Shown: positions 1-8,923 of the stretch, piece after piece
How the letters are laid out: each line of letters begins with the position of its first letter
Position numbering within the stretch: the stretch's first letter is position 1
DNA from: Bacillota bacterium
Lineage (GTDB): Bacteria > Bacillota > Clostridia > Clostridiales > Clostridiaceae
DNA: 64,000 nt
Assembly: GCA_021781655.1 (NCBI GenBank)
Contig: JAJXWJ010000004.1
Location: forward strand, 1 to 64,000
Reading direction: 5' to 3'
Notes under the pieces: generated by a model
What the model was told of the DNA's origin: nothing
Databases searched by the model: none
Seen by the model: only the letters and a program-made list of their open reading frames with translations
Program-made: the position numbers and the translations under genes

Positions 1-1
1 T

Positions 2-469
2 TATACTCGTAGAAAAAATCTTAATTTTTTTAGATTTGCAGATGCAGCTGTTCCATCTATAATTTTAGGTCAAGCGCTTGGACGTTGGGGAAACTTTTTT
101 AACGGCGAAGCTCATGGAGGTCCTGTATCCGCTAGTTTTATAAGTCACTTTCCTGAATTTATCCAAAAAGGAATGCTTATAGGCGGAACATATTATCAAC
201 CAACTTTTTTATATGAATCCATTTGGGATATTTGTGTATTTTTTACCCTTTTAATTCTTATTAAAAAAACAAAACAGGCTGGAATCGTATTTTTTTCATA
301 TCTCGGATTATATTCAATAGGAAGGTTTTTTATAGAAGGGTTAAGAACTGACAGTTTAATGTTAGGTCCCATTAGGATAGCTCAACTTATGAGTGTTTTA
401 GGTATATTAGCATGGATAATCGCATTAGTGTTTTATTATAAAAAAGCAAAAGCTTTAAAAGAAAATTAA
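2..469 (+). CDS. lgt: Prolipoprotein diacylglyceryl transferase, C-terminal part (5' end outside window)
   Basis: Transfers a diacylglyceryl group from phosphatidylglycerol to the lipobox cysteine of prolipoproteins at the cytoplasmic membrane. The frame is open from base 2, well upstream of the first internal ATG at 173, and reads through the family signature [15 protein letters not shown], so the gene is cut by the window edge rather than starting at 173. The visible 155 residues include the conserved PTFLYES and [12 protein letters not shown] segments and C-terminal hydrophobic helices. It converges on the lipoprotein gene at 501-1010 across a shared terminator. Identification is firm; the N-terminal half is not visible. 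Confidence 0.93.
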   Translation, partial: YTRRKNLNFFRFADAAVPSIILGQALGRWGNFFNGEAHGGPVSASFISHFPEFIQKGMLIGGTYYQPTFLYESIWDICVFFTLLILIKKTKQAGIVFFSYLGLYSIGRFFIEGLRTDSLMLGPIRIAQLMSVLGILAWIIALVFYYKKAKALKEN

Positions 470-503
470 TAATTAAGGGGGAGCCAATGGCTCCCCTTAA
501 TTA
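470..503. terminator. Bidirectional terminator between lgt and the lipoprotein gene
   Basis: The arms ttaagggggagcc and ggctccccttaa form an inverted repeat with one bulged G and a short AAT loop. It lies between two convergent stop codons, with A-rich sequence on one side and T-rich sequence on the other, so it can serve both strands. Confidence 0.75.
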
Positions 504-1010
504 TTGATTACTACCGCTGCTATTACTGCTATTGCTATTTCTATTTCCACCAATACTTCCTCTTAATGACTGCCAAACTGTATTCGCTTGGTCTTGAGTA
601 AGTGTTCCATCTTGAACTAAACTATTTAAAGGATTAAAGTTTTGTCTATTACTCCCTCCACCAGTATAATTTCCTGTTCTATTACCTTGCCCTTTACCTG
701 CATAATTTCCTGTTCTGTTGCCAGTACTATTTCCCCCACTTGGTCTATTACCCATTCTAGACGTTAATGTAGTTAAAATTTTATCTGATTGTGCTTGTGT
801 TATTGTTCCTGCTGAAACAAGAGTTTTTAGTTTTGTTTCATAATTTTGCTTTATTTGATCCGCACTCGGTCTATTGCTAGAACTTTGCTGAGATTGTCCG
901 CTACCGCCACTATTGTTATTTCCATTGGTACAACCCATCAGCAAAAACGTAGATAATCCAGCCACTGTTAAAAGTATCGCTATCTTTTTAAAAGATTTTG
1001 ATTTTTTCAT
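501..1010 (-). CDS. Asn/Gly/Ser-rich lipoprotein with two short internal repeats
   Basis: A 169-residue protein of unknown function. It has a lysine-rich N-terminus, a hydrophobic stretch and a lipobox LLMGC (Cys27), so it is probably exported and lipid-anchored. The mature part is low-complexity (N, G, S, Q). Two units look alike: residues about 58-90 (LKTLVSAGTITQAQSDKILTTL) and 125-155 (LNSLVQDGTLTQDQANTVWQSL), each a short predicted helical hairpin of the pattern LxxLVxxGTxTQxQ. Between them are several GNRTGNY-type repeats. Its only visible link to lgt is adjacency. Similar low-complexity lipoproteins are common in clostridia; no specific role can be assigned. Confidence 0.75.
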   Translation of the reverse strand: MKKSKSFKKIAILLTVAGLSTFLLMGCTNGNNNSGGSGQSQQSSSNRPSADQIKQNYETKLKTLVSAGTITQAQSDKILTTLTSRMGNRPSGGNSTGNRTGNYAGKGQGNRTGNYTGGGSNRQNFNPLNSLVQDGTLTQDQANTVWQSLRGSIGGNRNSNSSNSSGSNQ

Positions 1011-1092
1011 TAAAATTTCCCCCTCAATTCTATTGTAATATACTCATCTTGATTTATTACCCATTTTATATTTTTATTATTAAAGTAACTTG

Positions 1093-1746
1093 TCAACTTT
1101 GTAAATAAAATATTAATAAGTAATCCTTCTGCAAATTTCTCCCCATTAGAATATTAAAGGTCTGATCTGTTCCGCCCATTTCAATATCTGCCTTTAAATG
1201 TACTGAATCATAAGCCTGCATTAAGGGGTAGAAAAATTCATGAAGTCCTATTGCTTCATTGCTTTTGTACCTATTCTCAAAATCATCCCTCTCAAGCATT
1301 CTGGCAACAGTTACCTTGCTTGCCAGCCTTATAACCTCTTCAAAATTAAGTTTTGATAACCACTCACTATTAAAGCTTACCTCTGTTTTATTCTTATCTA
1401 GTACTTTAAAAATCTGCTCTTCATAAGTTTTTGCATTCCGAATAACCTGTTCATCAGTTAATTGTTTTCTAGTTTTACTTTTTCCTGTTGGATCACCTAG
1501 TTTACCTGTAAAATCTCCAATAATTATAACTGCTCTATGCCCTAAGTCTTGCATTTGTTTAATTTTGCGCAGTACGACAGCATGTCCTAAATGTATATCT
1601 GGTGCAGATGGATCAAGACCTAACTTAACTACAAGTGGTGTATTATTTTCTATGCTATTTTCAAGCTTTTTCATTAAATCCTCTTCGCTTATTAGTTTAT
1701 TTACTCCTTTCATAATTATTTTGAATTGCTCTTTTGCACTTATCAC
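1093..1746 (-). pseudogene. tyrS: Truncated tyrosyl-tRNA synthetase (N-terminal catalytic half only)
   Basis: About 217 residues match class I TyrRS from the start through the Rossmann domain: [15 protein letters not shown] (HIGH-type motif HLGH), [14 protein letters not shown], and the tyrosine-binding region [22 protein letters not shown]. After QKDY the sequence leaves the family, gives about 8 unrelated residues and stops, so the KMSKS loop, anticodon-binding and S4-like domains of the roughly 400-residue enzyme are missing. The most likely start is GTG at 1746, with GGAG about 9 bases upstream; an ATG at 1755 directly abuts the ribosome site. It is preceded by a T-box remnant. It should not aminoacylate tRNA; a functional tyrS must be elsewhere. 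Confidence 0.85.
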
Positions 1747-1770
1747 ATTAATCATCTCCTATAAAAACAA

Positions 1771-1930
1771 AATAAGCCCACGTCAACTCTGCTTTATGCA
1801 GAGGACGTGAGCTTTAATCTCCCGTGGTACCACCTCATTATATTTATACATCACTGTATAAACCTCATCAGGTACGGCAAAATGCTTATACCTTAGCGAT
1901 ATAACGGTCGCACTTAAGTCAATATTTAAC
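1771..1930 (-). promoter_or_regulatory. T-box leader remnant of tyrS (antiterminator and terminator, no visible Stem I)
   Basis: On the minus strand the T-box core GGTGGTACCACGGGAG lies at about 1821-1837. It is followed by a terminator stem (agctcacgtc...gacgtgggct, about 1773-1813) and a T-rich run just before the tyrS fragment. Upstream is a smaller hairpin of the Stem III kind (aggta...tacct). The tRNA-Ser gene ends at 1949, only about 110 bases before the T-box core. This leaves too little space for the usual Stem I with its specifier loop, and none is recognisable. The leader therefore looks 5'-truncated. Confidence 0.8.
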
Positions 1931-1948
1931 CATATTAATAAAATACAA

Positions 1949-2038
1949 TGGCGGAGGGAAAGGGATTTGAACCCTTGGCGGAGTCTCCCCCGCAGCAGTT
2001 TTCGAGGCTGCCACCTTCGACCTCTCGGACATCCCTCC
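1949..2038 (-). tRNA. tRNA-Ser (anticodon CGA)
   Basis: The minus strand gives a complete class II tRNA: acceptor stem GGAGGGA/TCCCTCC, a long variable arm (GCGG...CCGC) as expected for Ser, T-stem AAGGG/CCCTT with loop TTCAAAT, and an encoded CCA at 1949-1951. The anticodon loop CTCGAAA places CGA at plus-strand 2002-2004. The closing pair of the anticodon stem would be a C-A mismatch (31-39), which is tolerable. It lies directly upstream of the tyrS T-box remnant. Confidence 0.93.
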
Positions 2039-2078
2039 AATAAAATCATAATATATATTATACACTAAAAAATTAATT

Positions 2079-3275
2079 TTAGTTAATATTATATTGAGTT
2101 GTTGTACAGCTTGGATATTTACTCGTATCCCATTGATGATCCTTCGCCATCTGGCTATCTGACAAATCAAAATATTTATATGATAGAACTTTACTTCCAT
2201 CTGAAGTAACTGGATCGTCCCAAGTTGCATCCACTTGACAATAACTTCCATTGATTTTTACAATATTCCATGCATGGGACTGTCCATCTGCAGTTCCTTT
2301 TACAACTTCACATTCCACATTAGCTAAACTGAGTAGCCTAAACATAGCTTTAGCATAACCTTCGCAAACTGCTTTCCCATTTACTAATACACCATAATCA
2401 GTAAAAGAAGCTTCTGGTAAAGTTCCATTTACATAATTAGTATAGTCATATGACGTATTATTTACTATATAATCGTGTATAGCTTTTTCTTTTTGTAAAT
2501 CTGACATGCCGGGAGTAATTATACTTGCTATTATTTCATTTGCCTTACTTGCAGCAGCATCTCTCATTTGAATCATTTGCGACTTAGGCGTCGAATACTG
2601 AAATTGTATTTCCATATAGGTGTTTGTACCTATTTTATATATTGTTCCGCTTGCTCCAGTAATTCCATAATCTATATCATAATAATCATCTAAAATTTTA
2701 TTTATTACATTTAAATTGTACGTATTAGAATCATAATTTAAAATTTTTAATATTAAACTATCATCAAAATTTGTTAATGAAAGTTTTACATCATTATAAT
2801 AATCGTTATAATTACTAACAACGTATTTATAGCCATTTGCAATGTTTTGATAATCACCAGTACTTGAGGTGTTTGTACTATTTGATGCTGGAAGATTATC
2901 TGGCTGATTATTAGTTGCATCACTTTGGGCAACTACCTGCTGAACATCATTAGCTGCAACAGTTTTATTAGCTTGACTACTTGATTCCGGAACGGAAGCA
3001 GGTATTTGATTTTGAATTTTACTGCCGGTTAATGGTAAATTAGTTGTACTATTTTCTGGCTTAGATGCTGATGAAGGAACAAAATTTGCACCATTAGAGT
3101 TATTTTGTACGCTATTATTATTATTTGTATTATTACTTGTACTATTTTTAGGTTGAATCTTTGTATTACTTGCCACATTTGTTATTGAAGCTCCTAGGCT
3201 ACTGTACCCAACAAAGTACGATGATATGCCAACTATTAATAATATAAAAACGCTTCCGATAAAATACTTTTTCAA
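2079..3275 (-). CDS. Secreted or membrane-anchored transglutaminase-like protein
   Basis: A 398-residue protein. Residues 5-25 are a hydrophobic signal or anchor. About residues 35-145 are an Asn/Ser/Thr-rich linker typical of exported low-complexity regions. The C-terminal 200 residues form a transglutaminase-like papain fold with a visible triad: Cys304 (GKAVCEGYAKA), His334 (GQSHAWNIV) and Asp349 (QVDATWDD). The preceding MSDLQKEKAIHDYIVNNTSYD segment is also typical of the family. In bacteria such domains act as proteases, amidases or cross-linkers of the cell surface; the substrate cannot be told. It is separated from tadA by 5 bases, so the two are probably co-transcribed. Confidence 0.85.
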   Translation of the reverse strand: MKKYFIGSVFILLIVGISSYFVGYSSLGASITNVASNTKIQPKNSTSNNTNNNNSVQNNSNGANFVPSSASKPENSTTNLPLTGSKIQNQIPASVPESSSQANKTVAANDVQQVVAQSDATNNQPDNLPASNSTNTSSTGDYQNIANGYKYVVSNYNDYYNDVKLSLTNFDDSLILKILNYDSNTYNLNVINKILDDYYDIDYGITGASGTIYKIGTNTYMEIQFQYSTPKSQMIQMRDAAASKANEIIASIITPGMSDLQKEKAIHDYIVNNTSYDYTNYVNGTLPEASFTDYGVLVNGKAVCEGYAKAMFRLLSLANVECEVVKGTADGQSHAWNIVKINGSYCQVDATWDDPVTSDGSKVLSYKYFDLSDSQMAKDHQWDTSKYPSCTTTQYNIN

Positions 3276-3280
3276 TTATT

Positions 3281-3718
3281 TCACCTACACTTTTTATTAA
3301 AAAATTTAGTAATGATATTACTGCACTCTTCTTCGTATAACCATATCACATCTACAAAATAATTCAATGTTATATTTTGTAAAATATTAATAGTCGAACC
3401 GCAAGCTCCAACCTTAGGGTCAAAGGTTCCGATATATATTCTTTTTATTCTAGCTGCTGCAATAGCTGCTGCACACATTGGGCATGGTTCTAATGTAACA
3501 TACATTTCACACCCTTGAAGTCTCCAATTGTTTAGATATTCTGATGCCTTTTTTATAGCCAATATTTCAGCATGTGCTGTAACATCTTTTAACTCTTCCT
3601 TAAGATTATGTGCTCTAGCTATTATTATATTATCTTTAACGATAACTGCCCCTACAGGAATTTCATTTTTCTCATAAGCCTTTTGTGCTTCCTTTAATGC
3701 TTCAGTTAAAAAATCCAT
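3281..3718 (-). CDS. tadA: tRNA-specific adenosine deaminase
   Basis: Converts adenosine 34 to inosine in the wobble position of tRNA-Arg(ACG). The 145-residue length fits the family. The zinc-binding and catalytic motifs are present: HAE in VTAHAEILAIKKA (His zinc ligand and Glu proton shuttle) and PCPMC in LEPCPMCAAAI (two Cys ligands). The KVGACGS segment is also typical of bacterial TadA. It lies just upstream of the transglutaminase-like gene on the same strand. Confidence 0.95.
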   Translation of the reverse strand: MDFLTEALKEAQKAYEKNEIPVGAVIVKDNIIIARAHNLKEELKDVTAHAEILAIKKASEYLNNWRLQGCEMYVTLEPCPMCAAAIAAARIKRIYIGTFDPKVGACGSTINILQNITLNYFVDVIWLYEEECSNIITKFFNKKCR

Positions 3719-3819
3719 TTTTTAAAACCCTTACTTTATATTTTTTTATTTTATATTATAATATAAAATTAATATTTTAATAAGCTTATATTTAGTTAAA
3801 TATTTATAAATTAAAATGA

Positions 3820-3861
3820 CCTAGTATCATTAGGTTTCACTTTTCCATTAATGATACTAGG
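3820..3861 (-). terminator. Terminator of the thiamine operon
   Basis: A 13-bp inverted repeat (cctagtatcatta / taatgatactagg) lies just past the last gene of the thi operon (stop at 3871). On the minus strand it is followed by a short, imperfect T-rich stretch. Confidence 0.65.
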
Positions 3862-3870
3862 CAATTTTAG

Positions 3871-4470
3871 TTAAATTTTCATATTATTTTTATATATACT
3901 TACTAATTTCTCTACATCCTCAGCCTCCATAACAGAAGACATTACAGCAGCTCCAGCTGCACCAGCTCTGATTACTTCATTTATGTTATCTGCATTTATT
4001 CCACCGATTGCTATTATGGGTACCGATGTCTTTTTACTAATCCTTTCTAAAAAATCTATCCCTTTCCCTGGAAGTCCAGGTTTGCAAGTGGTTTCAAAAA
4101 TATTTCCTGCCAAAATATAGTCTGCTCCCTTTTCAGTGACAGTCTCAGCTTCTTCAAGGCTATGTATGGATACACCCATTAATCCATCATACTCCTCTGT
4201 AAACTTTATAAAGGAATCATAAGTAAAATGTATTCCATCAGCTTTAACCCCTTTTGCTACTTCCAAATTGCTATTTATTATTAAAGGAACCTTTCCTGCT
4301 GTTACTTCCATTAACCTTTTTGCCAAGGAAGTAAGTTGCTGCTTATTAAGATCTTTTTCTCTTAAAATAATAGCATCTGCTCCACCTTTAACTGCCTTTT
4401 TAACAACAGTAACTAAATCACCTTTTTTAATTAACTTTCTATTGGTAATAATAAAAAGCTTTTTATCCAT
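3871..4470 (-). CDS. tenI: Thiazole tautomerase, TenI-type (often annotated as thiamine phosphate synthase ThiE)
   Basis: A 199-residue TIM-barrel protein of the ThiE/TenI superfamily, last in the thiSFGH operon. The segment GVSIHSLEEAETVTEKGADY followed by FETTCKPGLPGKG resembles what is known of Bacillus TenI (SVHSLEEA..., FETDCKKGLEGRG), including the His of the SxHSLEEA motif used for tautomerisation. Typical ThiE proteins have an HxGQxD motif and a pyrophosphate-site loop around PTxTK, which are not seen here. TenI aromatises the thiazole tautomer made by ThiG, which fits the neighbours. A true ThiE activity cannot be excluded by eye. Confidence 0.75.
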   Translation of the reverse strand: MDKKLFIITNRKLIKKGDLVTVVKKAVKGGADAIILREKDLNKQQLTSLAKRLMEVTAGKVPLIINSNLEVAKGVKADGIHFTYDSFIKFTEEYDGLMGVSIHSLEEAETVTEKGADYILAGNIFETTCKPGLPGKGIDFLERISKKTSVPIIAIGGINADNINEVIRAGAAGAAVMSSVMEAEDVEKLVSIYKNNMKI

Positions 4471-4476
4471 ATTTCT

Positions 4477-5574
4477 TCACTCCCAATCCTTAAATATTGG
4501 GCAATAACCTTTGTTTATCAGCATACTTTTAATCTCATCTACAGACCTATTATCTGCAATTTCAAATTGCTTCTCACCTTTTTCAATAGACGAGTATCCT
4601 CCTATTTCTGTAGAAACACCAGCTGACATTTTTGTGACTCCTAAAGGTAACAAATTATCTCTCATCTCAGCAGTTTCACGAGTAGTTACATTGATTCCAG
4701 CTCTTGGCAAAAATATTTTAAAGGCAAGCATTATTTGAACCAAATTTTTGTCTGTAACATCATATATATCCGTAAAGCTTCCAGCATGCGGTCTAATTCT
4801 TGGAACTGACATGCTTATTTCCATATGAGGAAAATTATCTTGTATATATTTTGCATGCAGACCAGAAAAATATGCCTCCCTTCTCCAATTATCAAGCCCA
4901 TATAGTGCACCTACTCCCATCCCTCTAATTCCAGCTCTTGCAGCTCTCTCTGGTGTTTCTAATCTATATCTATAAACTTTTTTAGGCCCAGCTAAATGTA
5001 TTTCATCATATTTAATTGGATTATAAGTTTCTTGATAAATTGTTAAAGAATCTACACCACTATCTACAAGAAGTCTATATTCTTCTTCTTCTAAAGGATA
5101 AATTTCTATAGCAATAGAGTCAAAATACTTTTTCATAATTTTTATGCTATCTTTTATATATTGCACAGAACTATGAAACCTTGATTCTCCTGTAAGTACA
5201 ATTATATGTTTTATTCCTGTAGCTCTTAATGCCTTAGCTTCCTCTTCCACTTCTTCTAAGCTAAGCTTTTTTCTAGCAATATGGTTTTCAACATTATATC
5301 CACAATAAGCACATTTATTTTCACAATAATTTGATATATAAATCGGTGCATACAAAAGCACCGTTTTCCCAAAGTTTCTTAAAGTAATTTGATTTGCCTT
5401 TTGTGCCATTTGTTCTAAATAGTTTTCAGCTACAGGAGATAATAGTACTAAAAAGTCTTCTTCACATAAAAAGTCCTTTTCTAATACTTCTTCAACTCTC
5501 TCCTTACTTACATTTTTATGAAATTCTTCAAAATCAAAATGTTGAAGTTTTGTACATATATCATAATAACTCAT
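4477..5574 (-). CDS. thiH: 2-iminoacetate synthase (radical SAM)
   Basis: Cleaves tyrosine by radical SAM chemistry to dehydroglycine and p-cresol, feeding the thiazole synthase ThiG in anaerobes. The 365-residue length is normal. The 4Fe-4S motif CxxxCxxC is Cys84, Cys88, Cys91 (YCENKCAYCG). The downstream barrel segments GVDSLTIYQETYNP and SMSVPRIRPHAG are typical of ThiH. It lies 11 bases downstream of thiG and 6 bases upstream of tenI, so translation is probably coupled. Confidence 0.95.
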   Translation of the reverse strand: MSYYDICTKLQHFDFEEFHKNVSKERVEEVLEKDFLCEEDFLVLLSPVAENYLEQMAQKANQITLRNFGKTVLLYAPIYISNYCENKCAYCGYNVENHIARKKLSLEEVEEEAKALRATGIKHIIVLTGESRFHSSVQYIKDSIKIMKKYFDSIAIEIYPLEEEEYRLLVDSGVDSLTIYQETYNPIKYDEIHLAGPKKVYRYRLETPERAARAGIRGMGVGALYGLDNWRREAYFSGLHAKYIQDNFPHMEISMSVPRIRPHAGSFTDIYDVTDKNLVQIMLAFKIFLPRAGINVTTRETAEMRDNLLPLGVTKMSAGVSTEIGGYSSIEKGEKQFEIADNRSVDEIKSMLINKGYCPIFKDWE

Positions 5575-5585
5575 TTTCCCATCTC

Positions 5586-6356
5586 CTATCTTAAAAAGCC
5601 AGTGAGAGGTGATGATGCATCCGCATATTTCTTTTGAACTCCCATTTTAGCAAGATATCCTTTTCTTCCTGCCTCAACAGCATTCTTAAAGGCTTCTGCC
5701 ATTAAAACTGGATCTTTAGCTGTTGCCAGTGCTGTATTTACAAGTACAGCACTGGCTCCCATTTCCATAGCTATTACTGCGTCGGAAGGTCTTCCTATAC
5801 CTGCATCTACAACTATTGGCAATTTTATTTCTTCAATTAAAATTCTTATCATTTCAACAGTTCTAATTCCTCTATTAGTTCCAATAGGTGATCCAAGAGG
5901 CATTATAGCTGCAGCTCCAGCATCAGCCATCCTTCTCCCATCGATTAAGTCTGGATTCATATATGGCAGTACTATAAAACCTTCTTTAGCTAAAACTTCT
6001 ACTGCCTTTGTAGTTTCATAATTATCTGGCAATAAATATTTGTTATCAGAAATAACCTCTACTTTTATCCAATTACCACAGCCTGCTGATCTCGCCAATC
6101 TAGCTAACCTTATTGCTTCTTCAGCATTTCTAGCTCCAGAAGTATTTGGCATCAATATTTTACTATCTATATAATTAATTATATTGTCATCTTCTCCATC
6201 AAAGTCTACCCTTCTCAAGGCTGCAGTGACAACATCCGTACCACTTGCCTTTATTACTTCTGGAATTATTTTATTTGATGAAAATTTACCTGTCCCTACA
6301 AATAATCTACTGTTAAGTTCTATCCCACCTATTTTTAATATATCCACTTTACACAC
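5586..6356 (-). CDS. thiG: Thiazole synthase
   Basis: Condenses 1-deoxy-D-xylulose 5-phosphate, dehydroglycine and ThiS thiocarboxylate into the thiazole phosphate precursor. It is 256 residues with the TIM-barrel segments FVGTGKF, ALRRVDF and [12 protein letters not shown]. The Schiff-base lysine is in WIKVEV (Lys98), near the Lys96 known in Bacillus. The phosphate-binding segments [12 protein letters not shown] and [11 protein letters not shown] are intact. Its start overlaps the 3' end of thiF by 8 bases. Confidence 0.96.
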   Translation of the reverse strand: MCKVDILKIGGIELNSRLFVGTGKFSSNKIIPEVIKASGTDVVTAALRRVDFDGEDDNIINYIDSKILMPNTSGARNAEEAIRLARLARSAGCGNWIKVEVISDNKYLLPDNYETTKAVEVLAKEGFIVLPYMNPDLIDGRRMADAGAAAIMPLGSPIGTNRGIRTVEMIRILIEEIKLPIVVDAGIGRPSDAVIAMEMGASAVLVNTALATAKDPVLMAEAFKNAVEAGRKGYLAKMGVQKKYADASSPLTGFLR

Positions 6357-7155
6357 TCTCTTCCTTTAATATTATTCTTAAAACTGCATTAGCTTCATGA
6401 TTTGCAGCTACTGCAACTCTAGGCGCCATTAAACCTCTTCCAACCTCTGCCTCTGTTTTTAAGTCTCCAACCATATAGAAATTATGTTTTAACTTTGTAG
6501 TCATAATTGTATTTGCTGTTTCATATCCTGCCATTCCCGAAGCTGCCACTATTATTTTATCTTTCATCTTTTTAAGTACGGTATTGACAAGCTCTGCTTT
6601 ACATACTGGATTATCGAAAGCTTCAATTATAATATCTACATTTTTAAATATGTGTTCTATATTGCTTTCATCCAAAAAAGCATCTACTGTATTAACTTCA
6701 ATGTAAGGGTTACAATCTTTTATTATTTGTGCTAACGCTTCTGTTTTTTTCATGCCTATATTTTTAGTAAAATAATACTGCCTATTTAAGTTGCTTGGTT
6801 CTACCACATCAAAGTCTACTAAAACAAGAGTTCCTACACCTATACGAGCTAAAGAAACCGCTGCATTTGAGCCAAGACCACCAAGACCTGCTATTCCAAC
6901 TCTTGCTTTCTTTAATTTTTCATGAATCTTAGGTGTATGCCTCGCAACCATTAATGCCTCTAGTTCATCTTCTTCTGGAATTTCTCCTTTTTTTATTAAA
7001 ACAATCTCATCAAAGGGTTTTAATATTTTATTTTGTTTAAAAGGAAACCCGTTATAGATTATTATATCTGCATCTTTTTTAAATCTTTCTTTAACTTCTA
7101 GTAGTGTCATATTTTCTTCAACCTTTTTTAATCTTTGATTGATATATATATCCAT
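6349..7155 (-). CDS. thiF: ThiS adenylyltransferase with an N-terminal ubiquitin-like domain
   Basis: Activates the C-terminal Gly-Gly of ThiS by adenylation. The E1-like core (about residues 85-268) shows the nucleotide-binding [26 protein letters not shown] with the conserved Arg, and an Asp in IIIEAFDN. Residues 1-60 ([23 protein letters not shown]...[12 protein letters not shown]) read as a beta-grasp, ThiS-like domain fused in front, lacking a terminal Gly-Gly. No CxxC zinc pairs are seen, unlike long ThiF/MoeB proteins. This is the short clostridial ThiF type. Confidence 0.9.
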   Translation of the reverse strand: MDIYINQRLKKVEENMTLLEVKERFKKDADIIIYNGFPFKQNKILKPFDEIVLIKKGEIPEEDELEALMVARHTPKIHEKLKKARVGIAGLGGLGSNAAVSLARIGVGTLVLVDFDVVEPSNLNRQYYFTKNIGMKKTEALAQIIKDCNPYIEVNTVDAFLDESNIEHIFKNVDIIIEAFDNPVCKAELVNTVLKKMKDKIIVAASGMAGYETANTIMTTKLKHNFYMVGDLKTEAEVGRGLMAPRVAVAANHEANAVLRIILKEESV

Positions 7156-7350
7156 TTAACCTCCTCCTACAAATCTAATAATCTCTACCTCTGAATTACT
7201 ATTAAGCTTTTTATGTTTATATTCATCCTTTAAAATTATATCTTTATCTAATTCTACAACTACTTTATTATAATCAAGCTTAAGCTCCTTAAGTAAGCAC
7301 TCTATTGTAATTCCATCCTTAAAATTCATTTCCTTTCCATTTATGAGCAT
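7156..7350 (-). CDS. thiS: Sulfur carrier protein ThiS
   Basis: A 64-residue beta-grasp carrier ending in RFVGGG. The C-terminal glycine is adenylated by ThiF and converted to the thiocarboxylate that gives sulfur to the thiazole ring. The N-terminus MLINGKEMNF is typical. It is immediately followed by thiF and lies 11 bases after thiC. Confidence 0.93.
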   Translation of the reverse strand: MLINGKEMNFKDGITIECLLKELKLDYNKVVVELDKDIILKDEYKHKKLNSNSEVEIIRFVGGG

Positions 7351-7361
7351 ACTCTCACCGC

Positions 7362-8669
7362 CTATATGTTTAAATCCTCATTATTTAATATCTTTTTCAT
7401 AGTTCTCATTGAGCACATCTTTCCGCACATAGTACAGCTGTCTGTGTGCTCTGGAAGCGACTCATCACGATATCGTTTTGCCTTTTCACCATCTATTGCA
7501 AGACTGAACATTGTATCCCAGTCAAGGTCTGCTCTAGCTTTACTCATAGCATTATCCCATGCTTTGGCACCATTTATTCCTTTTGCAATATCTGCAGCAT
7601 GTGCAGCTATTTTAAAGGCTACTATTCCTTCCTTCATATCCTCTAAAGAAGGCAATCTTAAATGTTCTGCTGGTGTAACATAACATAAAAAATCCGCTCC
7701 ACTTGAAGCAGCTATAGCACCACCTATTGCTGCAGTTATATGATCATAACCTGGTGCTACATCTGTAACTAGTGGTCCTAGTACATAAAATGGAGCTCCA
7801 TGACATAATTTTTTCTCTAAAAGCATGTTTGCCTGAATTTCGTTAAGAGGCATATGCCCTGGGCCTTCTACCATAACTTGAACATTTCTTTCCCATGCTC
7901 TTTTTGTTAATTCTCCAAGCGTTATAAGCTCTTTAATTTGTGATGCATCGGAAGCATCCTTAATAGAGCCTGGTCTCATAGCATCACCAAGAGATATAGT
8001 AATATCATATTTTTCACAAATATCTAATAATCTATCGTAATGTTCATAAAAGGGATTTTCTTTGTTATTTAGTTCCATCCACGCAAATAATAGACTTCCA
8101 CCTCTTGAAACTATATTAGTTAATCTCGGGTTCCTTTTTATTGTTTCTGCTGTTTCTCTATTCATACCTGCATGAATAGTTATAAAATCAACACCATCTT
8201 CCCCGTGCTTTTCTACCACCTTAAAAAATTCATCAACAGTTATGTCCTTCAAATTTTTATCATGAAAACCTATTGCATCATACATAGGCACAGTTCCAAC
8301 CATAACTGTTGAAATATTTATTACTTCCTTTCTCATATGTTCCGTTTTGCCATAATTTGATAAATCCATGATAGCTTCTGCTTTCATCTTTATTGCTGTT
8401 TTAACTTTGTCCAATTCTTTTTCCATATCTGCACAATCTTTTGATATACCTAAATTTACATTAATCTTAGTTCTAAGTCCTTCTCCTACTCCTTCTGGGT
8501 TTAAACCTTTGTGATTTTTATTTGCTGGTATTACTACCTTTCCTTCTGCAATTAACTCTCTTAATCTTTCTTCTCTAATACCTTCTTTTTGTGAAACTAT
8601 TTTCATTTCTTTTGTTACTATCCCTTTTTTCGCTGCATCCATTTGTGTTGTGTAATTCATTATACCCAC
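7362..8669 (-). CDS. thiC: Phosphomethylpyrimidine synthase
   Basis: Radical SAM enzyme that rearranges aminoimidazole ribotide to HMP phosphate, the pyrimidine half of thiamine. At 435 residues it is the short, anaerobe-type ThiC. The C-terminal iron-sulfur motif CxxCxxxxC is seen in [13 protein letters not shown]. Core segments include [37 protein letters not shown] and [13 protein letters not shown]. It is the first gene of the operon, directly under the TPP riboswitch. Confidence 0.97.
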   Translation of the reverse strand: MGIMNYTTQMDAAKKGIVTKEMKIVSQKEGIREERLRELIAEGKVVIPANKNHKGLNPEGVGEGLRTKINVNLGISKDCADMEKELDKVKTAIKMKAEAIMDLSNYGKTEHMRKEVINISTVMVGTVPMYDAIGFHDKNLKDITVDEFFKVVEKHGEDGVDFITIHAGMNRETAETIKRNPRLTNIVSRGGSLLFAWMELNNKENPFYEHYDRLLDICEKYDITISLGDAMRPGSIKDASDASQIKELITLGELTKRAWERNVQVMVEGPGHMPLNEIQANMLLEKKLCHGAPFYVLGPLVTDVAPGYDHITAAIGGAIAASSGADFLCYVTPAEHLRLPSLEDMKEGIVAFKIAAHAADIAKGINGAKAWDNAMSKARADLDWDTMFSLAIDGEKAKRYRDESLPEHTDSCTMCGKMCSMRTMKKILNNEDLNI

Positions 8670-8685
8670 TCCTTATTTATTTTTA

Positions 8686-8728
8686 TAAAAAAACAGCCTG
8701 ATGCAGATTTAGCATCAGGCTGTTTTTT
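8686..8728 (-). terminator. Second (promoter-distal) terminator in the thiC leader
   Basis: A 13-bp stem aacagcctgatgc / gcatcaggctgtt with a 7-base loop. On the minus strand it is followed by a run of T. It sits between the TPP aptamer and thiC and is a likely expression-platform terminator. Confidence 0.85.
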
Positions 8729-8743
8729 TAATGTTATTAAAAT

Positions 8744-8765
8744 AAAAAAGCTTGCAAAAGCAAGC
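8744..8765 (-). terminator. First terminator in the thiC leader, next to the TPP aptamer
   Basis: On the minus strand, GCTTGC-TTTT-GCAAGC is followed directly by six T. It is short but perfect, 20 bases past the aptamer, upstream of the longer terminator at 8686-8728. Confidence 0.7.
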
Positions 8766-8785
8766 ATTATTTGAAAACATTCAAA

Positions 8786-8873
8786 ACCTTTGCTTCCCTA
8801 CGATGGTTCTAACCAAATCAGGTTCATAGAGTTAGGAAATTTCCCTCTCAGCCAAATGGCACCCCTAGCAACA
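8786..8873 (-). promoter_or_regulatory. TPP riboswitch (THI box)
   Basis: The minus strand contains the conserved TPP aptamer elements in order: GGGGTGCC, GGCTGAGAGG, the P3 region, the thi-box sequence ACCTGATTTGGTT and the closing CGTAGGGAAGC. It lies upstream of thiC with two terminator hairpins in between, so thiamine pyrophosphate should stop transcription of thiC-S-F-G-H-tenI. Confidence 0.97.
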
Positions 8874-8923
8874 AACTATTTTATTATTTAACTTATATTA
8901 CTATAACTTTTTAGCTTTGTAAA

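Noticed and set aside
1783-2251. Two minus-strand open frames of 88 and 110 codons
   Set aside because: They run through the tRNA-Ser gene and T-box leader, or in the wrong frame through the transglutaminase gene. No ribosome site or protein likeness.
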